Shown: positions 49,164 through 57,056 of the stretch, one piece after another
Position numbering within the stretch: position 1 is the first letter of the stretch
How the letters are laid out: every line of letters starts with the position of its first letter
Assembly: GCA_030403585.1 (NCBI GenBank)
Contig: JAUEPE010000040.1
Location: forward strand, 1-57,056
Direction of reading: 5' to 3'
Origin: Frankia sp. RB7
Lineage (GTDB): Bacteria > Pseudomonadota > Alphaproteobacteria > Rhizobiales > Xanthobacteraceae
DNA length: 57,056 bases
Translations under genes and position numbers: made by a program
The notes under the pieces: model-generated
What the model saw: the letters and a program-made list of their open reading frames with translations, nothing else
Database searches by the model: none
Told to the model about the DNA's origin: nothing

Positions 49164-50686
49164 GATGCTTCTCCTTGCGCGCGCGACTCCGCATCAAGCT
49201 GTTTCAGCAGGAAATGCTGGACCTTGCCGAGTGCCGTGCGCGGCATGTCGGTGACGAAGACGATGTCGCGTGGAACCTTGTAGCGGGCGAGCTGTGCCTG
49301 AACGTGCGCCCTCAGTTCGTCCGCTTCGAGACGGCAGCCGGATCGTCGGATGACATAAGCGATGGGCACCTCGTCCCAGCGCGGATCCGGCCTGCCGATT
49401 ACAGCGCATTCGCTGACGTCTGGATGTTCGAGCAGCACTCGTTCGACCTCGGCCGGATAGACGTTCTCGCCGCCGGAAATGATCATGTTCTTCTTGCGGT
49501 CGCGGACCCAGAAGTAGCCGTCCGGGTCGCACAGGCCAATATCGCCGGTGCGATACCAGCCGTCATGCAGCGCATCGCGTGTGGCCTCCGCGTTGCCCCA
49601 ATATTCGAAGAAGACGTTGGGGCCGCGGACCGCGATCTCGCCCGGCGCGCCCGCCGGCACCTCGTTGCCGGCCTGATCGATCACTTTCGCTTCGCAGCAC
49701 AGGCCGGCAAGCCCGGTTGATCCTGCGCGCGACAGGTCGCCGCCGAGGCGGGTGTAAATGGCGATGGGGCAGGTTTCCGTCGAACCGTAGACTTGCAGCA
49801 CCGGCACGCCGCGCGCGACGAATCGATCGATCAGGTGTGGCGGCACGATGGTCGAGCCGGTGGCGACGGCCTTCAGCGATGAAAGATCGGTCGTGGCCCA
49901 GGCGGTGTGCTCGCTGACGGCCTGGATGATCGCCGGCACCATGACCGTCAGGGTCGGCCGGTCCCGTTCGATGGCCGCAAGCGCCGTATCCGGGGTGAAG
50001 CGGGCGTGGATTGTGACGGTCGCGCCAAGCTGGAGCGCCGCGGTCGTCTGGATGTTGAGCCCGCCGACGTGGAAGAACGGCAACACCGTCAGCACGTGAT
50101 CCTCGGACGTCATGCTGTGCATGTGTTGGCTCATGACGCCGTTCCAGAACAGCGCCTCCTGGCGCAGCACAGCACCTTTCGGCCGCCCGGTCGTTCCTGA
50201 CGTGTAGACGATGAGCAGCGGGCAGGAGAGATCGGTGTGCGGATTGCGTCTGCTACTTCCCCTGTGCGCCAGCAGGCTTTCGAAGGTCATGCCGTGCGGT
50301 GGCGCAAAATCGAGGCCGACGACCGCGGTCCCCGGCGCGAGTTCGCCAAGGACTCCCTCAAATGCCTGTTCAAGCACCAGCGCCTTGGCGCCGGCATCGC
50401 TGAGGATGAAGAGCTGCTCGGCGACAGCCAGCCGCCAGTTCAGCGGTACCAACATCGCGCCGAGCCGCGCGCATGCATAGAGCAGGACCAGATAGTCCGG
50501 GCGGTTCAGGCTCAGAATCGCGACGCGATCGCCTCGGCCGACACCGACTTCCTGCTTCAAAGCTGTTGCGGCCCGTTCGATGCGATCGGCGAACGCCGCG
50601 TAGCTCAGCCGTTCGCCCTCGAAGGCGATGGCGGTCTTGTCTGGCGAAAACGCCGCGTTGCGATCGATCAGACTGCAGAGGTCCAC
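49160..50686 (-). CDS. Acyl-CoA synthetase (AMP-dependent ligase)
   Basis: A 508-residue ANL-family ligase. The P-loop-like signature is YTSGTTGRPKGA, adenine-binding GSTET, and the A8 hinge GWYRTGDIGL and KNMIISGGENVYPAEVE. It would activate a carboxylic acid to the CoA thioester. It starts with GTG at 50686, 2 nt after the acyl-CoA dehydrogenase stop. It is closer to fatty-acid or small-aryl-acid ligases than to benzoate-CoA ligase, but motifs cannot fix the substrate. Fits activation of the cluster's starting acid. Confidence 0.85.
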   Translation of the reverse strand: MDLCSLIDRNAAFSPDKTAIAFEGERLSYAAFADRIERAATALKQEVGVGRGDRVAILSLNRPDYLVLLYACARLGAMLVPLNWRLAVAEQLFILSDAGAKALVLEQAFEGVLGELAPGTAVVGLDFAPPHGMTFESLLAHRGSSRRNPHTDLSCPLLIVYTSGTTGRPKGAVLRQEALFWNGVMSQHMHSMTSEDHVLTVLPFFHVGGLNIQTTAALQLGATVTIHARFTPDTALAAIERDRPTLTVMVPAIIQAVSEHTAWATTDLSSLKAVATGSTIVPPHLIDRFVARGVPVLQVYGSTETCPIAIYTRLGGDLSRAGSTGLAGLCCEAKVIDQAGNEVPAGAPGEIAVRGPNVFFEYWGNAEATRDALHDGWYRTGDIGLCDPDGYFWVRDRKKNMIISGGENVYPAEVERVLLEHPDVSECAVIGRPDPRWDEVPIAYVIRRSGCRLEADELRAHVQAQLARYKVPRDIVFVTDMPRTALGKVQHFLLKQLDAESRAQGEAS

Positions 50687-50688
50687 CG

Positions 50689-51978
50689 TCAGTCGTCCGT
50701 TTCACCGGCCTCGTACAGCGCCTCGCGACCAATCCGGTCGAGGCAGAGCTCGGCCGTCCAGGGCAGCATCAGCGAACCGCAGCGGCTGTCACGATAGATG
50801 CGCTCCAGCGGCAGCGAGCGGAGCATCGCCTGTCCCCCGCAGGTGCGGATCGCTAGCGCGGCGAGCTCATTGGCGCCTTCCATCACCGAATATTGGGCGG
50901 CATAGGCGCGCAGCACCTGCTCCTTGCTCGGATTGGCGCGCGCCTCGGTAACGGCCTGGAACCAGATCGCCTTGATCTGCTCGAGCTTGATCTGCATCTG
51001 CGCGACCGCGACCTGCTTGGTCGGGTACATCCGGCGCTTGACCGGCGGCATGCCCGGCACCTCGCCGCGCAGATAACGCACCGTGAAATCGTAAGAGGCT
51101 TGCGCGAGGCCCATATAGGTCGGCGACAGCGTCAGGAACATGTGCGGCCATCGCATCGCCGCCTGAAAGTAGACGCCGCGCGGCATCAGCGCGGAATCCT
51201 CCGGCACGAACACGTCCTTGAACAGCAGCGTTCGCGAGACAGTGCCGCGCATACCGAGCGGATCCCAGTCGCCGACGACGGAAACGCCCTGCGACTTCGC
51301 AGGAATCGCGAGGTAAAGCGTATTGCGGCGTGAGGCCTTCGCGCCTTCCTCGATTTCCGTGCAGAGCACGCCGTAGTAATCGGCGTGGCCGGAGAGCGAT
51401 GCAAATATCTTCTTGCCGTTGACGATCCAGCCGTCTTCGACAGGCTTTGCTTCCGTGCCGAAGGCGACGCCGCCTGCGGCTGCCGCGCCACCTTCGGAGA
51501 AGGGCTGCGAATAGATCGCACCGTCCTCGACGATACGCTTATAATGGACGGCCCGCCGCTTCTCGTGCTCCGCGCGGGTCTCCGCATCCATGTCGAGATC
51601 ATCGGCCAAAGGCCCCGACCACAGCGTCGAACAGACGTGCATATTCCAGGTCAGCGCGGTCGCGCCGCAATAGCGGCCGATCTCCGCCGCGGCCAGGGCG
51701 TAGGTCTGGTAGTTCGCTCCCAGCCCGCCGTTCTTCTTCGGCACGGCGATGCCGAGCAGGCCGACGCGATGCAAGTCGCGATAATTCTCGGTCGGGAACA
51801 CCGCCTCGCGATCGTAGGTGGCGGCACGACCCGCGAACACGCTTTGGCCGATCTCCCGCGCGCGCGCGATGATCCCGGCTTGTTCATCACTCAAGCGAAA
51901 CGCCACGGGATCGAAGATCGGCGCGTCCAGCGCGACCTTGTCGCTTGTGCCAATGGTCTTGTTGACTTGCATGGTCAT
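50689..51978 (-). CDS. Acyl-CoA dehydrogenase family protein
   Basis: A 429-residue flavin-dependent acyl-CoA dehydrogenase: N-domain (about 35-150), middle domain with IYSQPFSEGGAA and a C-terminal domain with the FAD-contacting TCGGQAMLRSLPLERIYRD. It would oxidise an acyl-CoA to the enoyl-CoA. The start at 51978 (MTMQ) or 51972 (MQVNK) follows the hydrolase gene after 7 nt. It is the second gene of the operon. The lack of a clear catalytic Glu assignment by eye leaves substrate type open. Confidence 0.85.
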   Translation of the reverse strand: MTMQVNKTIGTSDKVALDAPIFDPVAFRLSDEQAGIIARAREIGQSVFAGRAATYDREAVFPTENYRDLHRVGLLGIAVPKKNGGLGANYQTYALAAAEIGRYCGATALTWNMHVCSTLWSGPLADDLDMDAETRAEHEKRRAVHYKRIVEDGAIYSQPFSEGGAAAAGGVAFGTEAKPVEDGWIVNGKKIFASLSGHADYYGVLCTEIEEGAKASRRNTLYLAIPAKSQGVSVVGDWDPLGMRGTVSRTLLFKDVFVPEDSALMPRGVYFQAAMRWPHMFLTLSPTYMGLAQASYDFTVRYLRGEVPGMPPVKRRMYPTKQVAVAQMQIKLEQIKAIWFQAVTEARANPSKEQVLRAYAAQYSVMEGANELAALAIRTCGGQAMLRSLPLERIYRDSRCGSLMLPWTAELCLDRIGREALYEAGETDD

Positions 51979-51985
51979 GGCGCAG

Positions 51986-52804
51986 TCATCCGTGTTTTGC
52001 GGCGACAGAATCGACGAAGCTGCTGAGAGCCTTGTCGAAGGCATCAGGCCGCTCAAGGTTGGCGAGATGGCCAACGCCGGGGAGTTCGACATATTCGGCC
52101 GCGGGAATATAGGTTGCCGTTTTCGCCATCATTGGCGCGGGCGCGTTATTGTCCTTGGAACCAGACAGCAACAGCGTCGGGACGGAAATGTCCTTGAGTG
52201 TGCTGCGCTGGTCGAATCCGATCAAGGCCAGCATCATGGCGCGATAGCTCGCTTCGGGCACGCTCCCCATGCACTCGCGCGCAAGCTCCATTCCCCTGGG
52301 ATCAGGATCGTCACCGACGAGCTCTTTCACCAGGGAAGGTGCCAGCGACTTCATGGTCTCGCCGCGATCGAGCGGACCCAGGCGCGCCGCGATGAACGAT
52401 TTCTGCCAGTCGCCGTCAGCCTTGCCAAAAGCCGGGCTGGTTTGCGCGAGGACGACAGCGCGCGCGAGTTTCGGCGATTGCACCAGCCACTTCTGGACGA
52501 TCATGCCGCCGATCGAATGGCCGACCAGAATAGGGCTTGGCGCGCCGATCTGCGCGATGAAGTGCTGGAGCGCATCGGCCAGGGCAGCGATGCTGACGCT
52601 GGCGAGTGGCACTGATCCGCCATAGCCCGGCATGTCCCACGCGATCACGCGGAAACGATTGCCGAATGTGGCAAGCTGCTGCCGCCAGGCTCGCGCCGCG
52701 CCGCCAATGCCATGCAGGAAAATCAGGGGTATCGCACCCGGATCGCCCGCGGCTTCATAGGCGAAGCGTCCGTCCCCTGTTATCATTGGCGCAGGCTGCG
52801 ACAC
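51986..52804 (-). CDS. Alpha/beta hydrolase (possible ring-fission-product hydrolase)
   Basis: A 272-residue alpha/beta hydrolase. The oxyanion-hole HGIGG, the nucleophile elbow GHSIGG (Ser97), Asp in SGSKDNNAP and His in GVGHLANLE form the triad. Such enzymes hydrolyse meta-cleavage products, lactones or N-formylmaleamate (NicD type), the latter fitting a NicX-like enzyme in the cluster. It is first in the minus-strand operon and starts at GTG 52804 after AAGGA with 7-nt spacing. The exact substrate is not known. Confidence 0.82.
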   Translation of the reverse strand: MSQPAPMITGDGRFAYEAAGDPGAIPLIFLHGIGGAARAWRQQLATFGNRFRVIAWDMPGYGGSVPLASVSIAALADALQHFIAQIGAPSPILVGHSIGGMIVQKWLVQSPKLARAVVLAQTSPAFGKADGDWQKSFIAARLGPLDRGETMKSLAPSLVKELVGDDPDPRGMELARECMGSVPEASYRAMMLALIGFDQRSTLKDISVPTLLLSGSKDNNAPAPMMAKTATYIPAAEYVELPGVGHLANLERPDAFDKALSSFVDSVAAKHG

Positions 52805-52864
52805 GCGACATCCTTTTGCTCGGCCCGGCGATGCTAACAGGCCTGTGGGGGATGGGAAGAGATA

Positions 52865-52888
52865 ATTTTATACTTAAAGCAATTTTCA
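52865..52888. promoter_or_regulatory. Shared regulatory site (copy 1)
   Basis: Pattern ATTTTA, TA, CTTAAA, GC, A, A, TTTTCA. It matches at 19 of 24 positions a site at 54674-54697. It lies in the divergent region between the hydrolase operon (60 nt from its start) and the SDR gene (113 nt from its start), and is much more A+T-rich than its surroundings. The regulator is unknown. Confidence 0.55.
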
Positions 52889-53001
52889 GGCCGCTCCCTC
52901 GCACGCGGGCTTTTATGGCGCCGATCCGCGCTTTCGTTGCAAAAGTTTGAAGGTTAAAATATATCGGAGGAACGATCAGCAGATCTTGAGGGAGCCCGCG
53001 C

Positions 53002-53763
53002 ATGTCCGTATTGCCGCATTCGCCGCACGCGCTGGTGACCGGTGGCGGTCGCGGCATTGGCCGCGCGATCGCTGCGTCCCTTGTCGGCGCCGGCGCCACC
53101 GTGACGGTGCTTGGTCGGAACGCGGTTACTCTCGAAGAGGCGGTGAGCGCAGGCGCCGCACATTTTGCTGCCATCGCCGACGTCTCGGACGAAGCTGCGC
53201 TCAAGGCAGCGATCGCCGCAGCGCATGAGCGAAAGCCGATCGATATCCTGATCGCAAACGCCGGCAGCGCCGAATCCGCGCCGTTTGCGAAATCGGACAG
53301 TGCCCTCTTTGCGCGAATGATGGACGTCAATTTCATGGGCGTTGTCCATGCTGTCCGCGCAGTGTTGCCGGGGATGAAGGATCGCCCGTACGGGCGCATC
53401 GTTGCGATTGCATCGACGGCCGGGCTCAAGGGTTATGCTTATGTGAGCGCGTATGCCGCGGCGAAGCACGCTGTGATCGGTCTCGTGCGTTCGCTTGCGC
53501 TGGAAATGGCCGGCAGCAACGTAACTGTGAATGCGGTCTGCCCGGGCTTCACCGACACCGATCTCGTTGCGGGCAGCATCGACAACATCATGAAGAAGAC
53601 TGGGCGAACCCGTGAGCAGGCGATCGCCGAGCTCGCAAAGCACAATCCGCAGGGGCGCCTGATCACGCCGCAGGAAGTGGCGAATGCCGTCCTCTGGCTG
53701 TGCAGCGAGAACGCCAGTGCGATCACGGGTCAGGCAATTGCTGTCGCCGGAGGCGAGATCTAA
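53002..53763 (+). CDS. SDR-family NAD(P)-dependent oxidoreductase
   Basis: A 253-residue classical short-chain dehydrogenase. The cofactor motif is TGGGRGIG, NAG motif is IANAGSA, and the catalytic set is a Ser in IASTAG and YAAAK (SAYAAAKHA). It reduces or oxidises a hydroxy or keto group, probably a 3-hydroxyacyl-CoA or an aromatic intermediate. GAGGGAG precedes the ATG. First gene of the divergent plus-strand operon. Confidence 0.88.
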   Translation: MSVLPHSPHALVTGGGRGIGRAIAASLVGAGATVTVLGRNAVTLEEAVSAGAAHFAAIADVSDEAALKAAIAAAHERKPIDILIANAGSAESAPFAKSDSALFARMMDVNFMGVVHAVRAVLPGMKDRPYGRIVAIASTAGLKGYAYVSAYAAAKHAVIGLVRSLALEMAGSNVTVNAVCPGFTDTDLVAGSIDNIMKKTGRTREQAIAELAKHNPQGRLITPQEVANAVLWLCSENASAITGQAIAVAGGEI

Positions 53764-53789
53764 CCGCGCGGAACAAGGAAGGAAATCTC

Positions 53790-54626
53790 ATGAGCAGACC
53801 AGCCAATCCCGTCACCGTGCCGCTCTCGGACTATTCGCCCCAACACTTCCTGCTGGTCGTGGTCGACGGCGTTGCCACCGTGACGCTCAACCGTCCGGAA
53901 CGAAAGAATCCGCTGACGTTCGAGAGCTATCGCGAGCTGACGGATTTCTTTCGTGCCTGCGCGTTCGACGACGCGGTCAAGTCCATCGTCGTCACCGGTG
54001 CCGGCGGCAATTTCTCGTCCGGCGGCGACGTGTTCGAAATCATCGGCCCGCTCGTGAAAATGGACACCAAGGGGCTGACGGCGTTCACGCGGATGACCGG
54101 CGACCTCGTCAAGGCGATGCGGGCCTGCCCGCAGCCGATTGTGGCCGCGGTCGAGGGCATCTGCGCCGGTGCCGGCGCGATCATCGCCATGGCATCCGAC
54201 ATGCGGCTCGCCGCGAGCGGAACCAAGGTGGCGTTCCTGTTCAACAAAGTGGGTCTTGGCGGCTGTGACATGGGCGCCTGCGCGATCCTGCCGCGGATCA
54301 TCGGCCAGTCCCGCGCCTCCGAGCTTCTGTTTACCGGCCGGTTCATGACCGTGGAGGAGGGCGAGCGCTGGGGTTTTTTCAGCCGCATCGTCACGCCAGA
54401 GCAGGTGCTGCCCCAGGCGCAGCTGCTGGCCAAGCAGGTCGCGGAAGGGCCGACTTTCGGCAACACCATGACCAAGCGGATGCTGGCCATGGAATGGGCG
54501 ATGTCGGTTGAGGAAGCGATCGAAGCGGAAGCCGTTGCCCAGGCCCTGTGCATGACGACGGCTGATTTCGAGCGCGCCTTCGAGGCTTTTGCCAACAAGG
54601 TCAAACCGGTATTCAGGGGCGACTGA
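53790..54626 (+). CDS. Enoyl-CoA hydratase/isomerase family protein
   Basis: A 278-residue crotonase-fold protein. The N-terminal VTLNRPERKNPLTFESY and the oxyanion-hole GGNFSSGGDVFEI are typical, as is ICAGAGAIIAMASD. It would hydrate an enoyl-CoA or open a ring. The length and the SDR 26 nt upstream fit the 2-aminobenzoyl-CoA type operons known from Azoarcus. AAGGAAGG precedes its ATG. The catalytic Glu equivalent could not be placed with confidence. Confidence 0.85.
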   Translation: MSRPANPVTVPLSDYSPQHFLLVVVDGVATVTLNRPERKNPLTFESYRELTDFFRACAFDDAVKSIVVTGAGGNFSSGGDVFEIIGPLVKMDTKGLTAFTRMTGDLVKAMRACPQPIVAAVEGICAGAGAIIAMASDMRLAASGTKVAFLFNKVGLGGCDMGACAILPRIIGQSRASELLFTGRFMTVEEGERWGFFSRIVTPEQVLPQAQLLAKQVAEGPTFGNTMTKRMLAMEWAMSVEEAIEAEAVAQALCMTTADFERAFEAFANKVKPVFRGD

Positions 54627-54673
54627 CCGGCCTTTTCCTGCGGGAAGGCATGGAAGGGGACTTGCCAGAAATT

Positions 54674-54697
54674 ATTTTAGGCTTAAAATAGTTTTCA
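54674..54697. promoter_or_regulatory. Shared regulatory site (copy 2)
   Basis: Pattern ATTTTA, GG, CTTAAA, AT, A, G, TTTTCA, 26 nt before the start of the fused monooxygenase. It contains a perfect inverted repeat, TATTTTA-GGCT-TAAAATA (54673-54690). It matches the site at 52865-52888 at 19 of 24 positions. Confidence 0.55.
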
Positions 54698-54723
54698 TGG
54701 TCGGGTGAATTGGCGAGGCTCCC

Positions 54724-57056
54724 ATGAAAGTCGCGATCATCGGTGGTGGACCCGCGGGTCTCTACGCAGCGATCCTGCTCAAGAAGCAGCGCCCAGGCGC
54801 CGATGTCACCGTCTATGAGCGCAACCGCGCCGACGATACGTTCGGCTTCGGCGTGGTGTTCTCGGACGCCACGCTCGATAATTTCGAAAAGCACGATCTT
54901 CCGAGCTACCGCCGCATCACCCAGGAGTTCGCCTATTGGGATGATATCGCCGTGCACTTTCGCGGCACGGTGCATCGGGTCGGGGGTAACGGCTTTTGCG
55001 GCTGCTCGCGGCAAAAATTGTTGCTGATCCTGCAGGAGCGAGCGCGCGAACTCGGTGTCAACTTCCATTTCGAAGTGGATGTCGACGACGAGGCGCGCTT
55101 CGCCGATGCCGATCTCGTCTTGCTCGCCGACGGCATCAATAGCCGATTCCGGGAGAAACACGTCGATCATTTCGAGCCGGAAGTCGACCTCCGCACCAAC
55201 AAGTTTGCGTGGATGGGCTCGACCAGGCCGCTCGATGCCTTCACCTTCATCTTCCAGGAAACGGAGTGGGGACCTTTCATCGCCCACGCCTACCAATATG
55301 AAGCCGGTCACTCGACCTGGATTTTCGAGACCGATCCGGAGACGTTCGAGCGCGCGGGCCTGACGGGGCTGAATGAGACCCAGTCCGCTGCACGGATGGC
55401 CGAGATCTTTGGCTGGTTCCTCGATGGGCACAAGCTGCTCACCAACCGGTCGATGTGGCGCAATTTCCCGATGATCCGCAGCAAGCGCTGGGTCAAGGAC
55501 AACATGGTTCTGCTCGGCGACGCCAAGGCGACCGCGCATTTCTCGATCGGTTCGGGCACCAAGCTCGCGATGGAAGATGCGATCGCGCTGGCGGAAGCGA
55601 TGGCAAAGGCACCCGACATCAAAGCCGCGCTGGATATCTATGAGCACGGCCGCCGCGAAGAGGTCGAGAAGACCCAGCACGCCGCCGACGTCTCGCTGGT
55701 CTGGTTCGAGCATGTCGACCGCTTCTGGGATTTCGATCCCGTGCAGTTCGCCTTTGGCGTCATGACGCGCTCGAAGGCGATCACTTACGACAATCTGAAG
55801 CTCCGCGCGCCCGATTTCGTCGCCGAAGTCGAGACGTCATTCGCCAGGCAAGTGCGCAGCAACGGCTTCGACGTCAGCACCGCCAAGCCGGTGGTGCCGC
55901 TGTTCCAGCCATTCCGCTTGCGCGAGATGGAGATCGCCAACCGCGCCGTGATGTCGCCGATGTGCATGTATTCGGCGAAGGAGGGCGTTCCCGGTGATTT
56001 CCACCTGGTGCATTACGGCTCGCGCGCCATCGGTGGCGCCGGCCTGATCTTCACCGAGATGACCTGTGTCAGCCGCGACGCCCGGATCACACCCGGCTGC
56101 GCGGGCCTGTGGAATGACGAGCAAGAGACCGCGTGGCGGCGCATCGTCGATTTCGTTCATGGCAATTCGGCTGCAAAAATCTGCTTGCAACTGGGGCACG
56201 CCGGCCGGAAGGGCGCGACCAAACTGATGTGGGACGGCATCGACCGTCCACTGGACGAAGGCGGCTGGGACGTCGTCTCTGCGTCGTCGCTGCCCTATTT
56301 TCCCGACAGCCAGGTGCCGCGCGAGCTCGATCGTGCGGGCATGAACGCGGTGCGAGATTCGTTTGTCGGAGCGGCCGAGCGCGGCGAGCGCGGCGGCTTC
56401 GATATGCTCGAGCTGCATTGCGCTCACGGCTATCTGCTCGCGAGCTTCATCTCACCACTGACGAACACCCGCACGGACGAATATGGCGGATCGCTCGAAA
56501 ACCGGCTGCGCTTCCCGCTCGAGATCTTCGAGGCACTGCGGGCCGTGTGGCCGAAGCACAAGCCGATGTCAGTGCGCATTTCCGCGACCGATTGGGCGGA
56601 TGGCGGCATCACCGGCGATGATGCGGTGGCCATTGCGCGTGCGTTCGCCGAGGCCGGTGTCGATCTCGTCGACGTCTCGACAGGGCAGACCGTGCGCGAT
56701 GCCCAGCCGATCTATGGCCGCATGTTCCAGACGCCTTTCTCCGACCAGGTCCGCAACGAGGCCCGGGTTGCGACCATGTGCGTCGGCAACATCACGACCG
56801 CAGACCAAGCCAACACCATTTTGGCCGCAGGTCGCGCAGACCTCGTCGCGCTCGGGCGGCCGCATCTGGTTGACCCCTTCTTCACCATGAAGGCGGCGGC
56901 TTGGTACGGCGCAAACGATGCGTTCTGCCCGCCGCAATACCAGCCCGGGAAGGACCAGATTTTCCGCAATAGCGTGCGCGATCGGCAGGATCTCGAGGAG
57001 CTGAGAATTAAGGCTAAGCCCAAGACCCGGGCTGAGCTCAAGACGGAGGCGACAAA
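54724..57056 (+). CDS. Fused FAD monooxygenase/old-yellow-enzyme, 2-aminobenzoyl-CoA type (partial)
   Basis: A 777-residue open end at the window edge, probably lacking only a few residues. The N-terminal half (to about residue 375) is an FAD monooxygenase: GGGPAGLYAA, FGFGVVFSD and LLGDAKATAHFSIGSG. The C-terminal half (from about residue 395) is an FMN-dependent old yellow enzyme: ANRAVMSPMCMYS, QLGHAGRKG, HCAHGYLLASFISPLTN and ALGRPHLVDP. This fusion is known as 2-aminobenzoyl-CoA monooxygenase/reductase or salicylyl-CoA 5-hydroxylase. It hydroxylates and reduces the aromatic CoA thioester to a non-aromatic product. GAGG precedes the ATG. The gene is behind the shared 24-bp site. Confidence 0.87.
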   Translation, partial: MKVAIIGGGPAGLYAAILLKKQRPGADVTVYERNRADDTFGFGVVFSDATLDNFEKHDLPSYRRITQEFAYWDDIAVHFRGTVHRVGGNGFCGCSRQKLLLILQERARELGVNFHFEVDVDDEARFADADLVLLADGINSRFREKHVDHFEPEVDLRTNKFAWMGSTRPLDAFTFIFQETEWGPFIAHAYQYEAGHSTWIFETDPETFERAGLTGLNETQSAARMAEIFGWFLDGHKLLTNRSMWRNFPMIRSKRWVKDNMVLLGDAKATAHFSIGSGTKLAMEDAIALAEAMAKAPDIKAALDIYEHGRREEVEKTQHAADVSLVWFEHVDRFWDFDPVQFAFGVMTRSKAITYDNLKLRAPDFVAEVETSFARQVRSNGFDVSTAKPVVPLFQPFRLREMEIANRAVMSPMCMYSAKEGVPGDFHLVHYGSRAIGGAGLIFTEMTCVSRDARITPGCAGLWNDEQETAWRRIVDFVHGNSAAKICLQLGHAGRKGATKLMWDGIDRPLDEGGWDVVSASSLPYFPDSQVPRELDRAGMNAVRDSFVGAAERGERGGFDMLELHCAHGYLLASFISPLTNTRTDEYGGSLENRLRFPLEIFEALRAVWPKHKPMSVRISATDWADGGITGDDAVAIARAFAEAGVDLVDVSTGQTVRDAQPIYGRMFQTPFSDQVRNEARVATMCVGNITTADQANTILAAGRADLVALGRPHLVDPFFTMKAAAWYGANDAFCPPQYQPGKDQIFRNSVRDRQDLEELRIKAKPKTRAELKTEAT

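Overview
The window looks like chromosomal DNA of a Bradyrhizobium-type alphaproteobacterium (order Hyphomicrobiales). This is judged from the high G+C, the rhizobial style of the proteins (a GcrA-family regulator, a DUF3551 protein, an MXKDX pentapeptide-repeat protein, a phasin), probable RpoN promoters and a hybrid CoA-thioester aromatic catabolic cluster. No database search was run, so the genus is an inference. No rRNA, tRNA, CRISPR array, insertion sequence or complete prophage was seen.

Layout. 0-5.3 kb: formamidase, a divergent TetR regulator, adenine deaminase and an AzgA-type purine permease, i.e. release of ammonia from formamide and purines. 5.3-9.9 kb: small unknown proteins, a MoxR/VWA chaperone-type pair and a quinone oxidoreductase. 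9.9-12.3 kb: a compact phage-like regulatory island with an S24-type repressor, a divergent GcrA paralogue, a DUF6456-like protein and a small target gene. Three near-identical 15-bp operators sit inside three predicted promoters here. 12.3-15 kb: small secreted protein, phasin, secreted hydrolase. 15-21.2 kb: a TpsB-type outer-membrane channel, a FecR-domain secreted protein and a CHASE2-PAS-GGDEF-EAL membrane protein with a degenerate GGDEF site. 21.2-28 kb: arginase, a SoxC/SoxD-like sulfite dehydrogenase pair, a small gene behind a probable RpoN promoter, an enolase-superfamily enzyme and a divergent Nramp transporter.

28-36.4 kb is a plastic accessory region of many small unknown genes. 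It holds a Fic protein bracketed by two direct copies of a repeat, a broken HNH-like gene, and three copies of a mini transcription unit (promoter, about 50 nt, intrinsic terminator) that may be a multicopy small RNA.

36.4-57 kb is a catabolic region. It encodes a CaiB/BaiF CoA-transferase, a two-component flavin monooxygenase, a beta-hydroxyacid dehydrogenase, an ABC importer with an IlvD-type dehydratase inserted in its operon, and a NicX-like (2,5-dihydroxypyridine dioxygenase family) ring-cleavage enzyme. Converging on it is a five-gene operon (alpha/beta hydrolase, acyl-CoA dehydrogenase, acyl-CoA ligase, octopine-dehydrogenase-family enzyme, 3-hydroxyacyl-CoA dehydrogenase). Divergent from that operon are an SDR, an enoyl-CoA hydratase and a fused FAD monooxygenase/old-yellow-enzyme of the 2-aminobenzoyl-CoA (salicylyl-CoA) type, cut by the window end. 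A 24-bp site shared between the two promoter regions of this last block suggests one regulator. Together the genes point to import, CoA activation, monooxygenation and ring opening of an aromatic or N-heteroaromatic acid; the substrate is not known.
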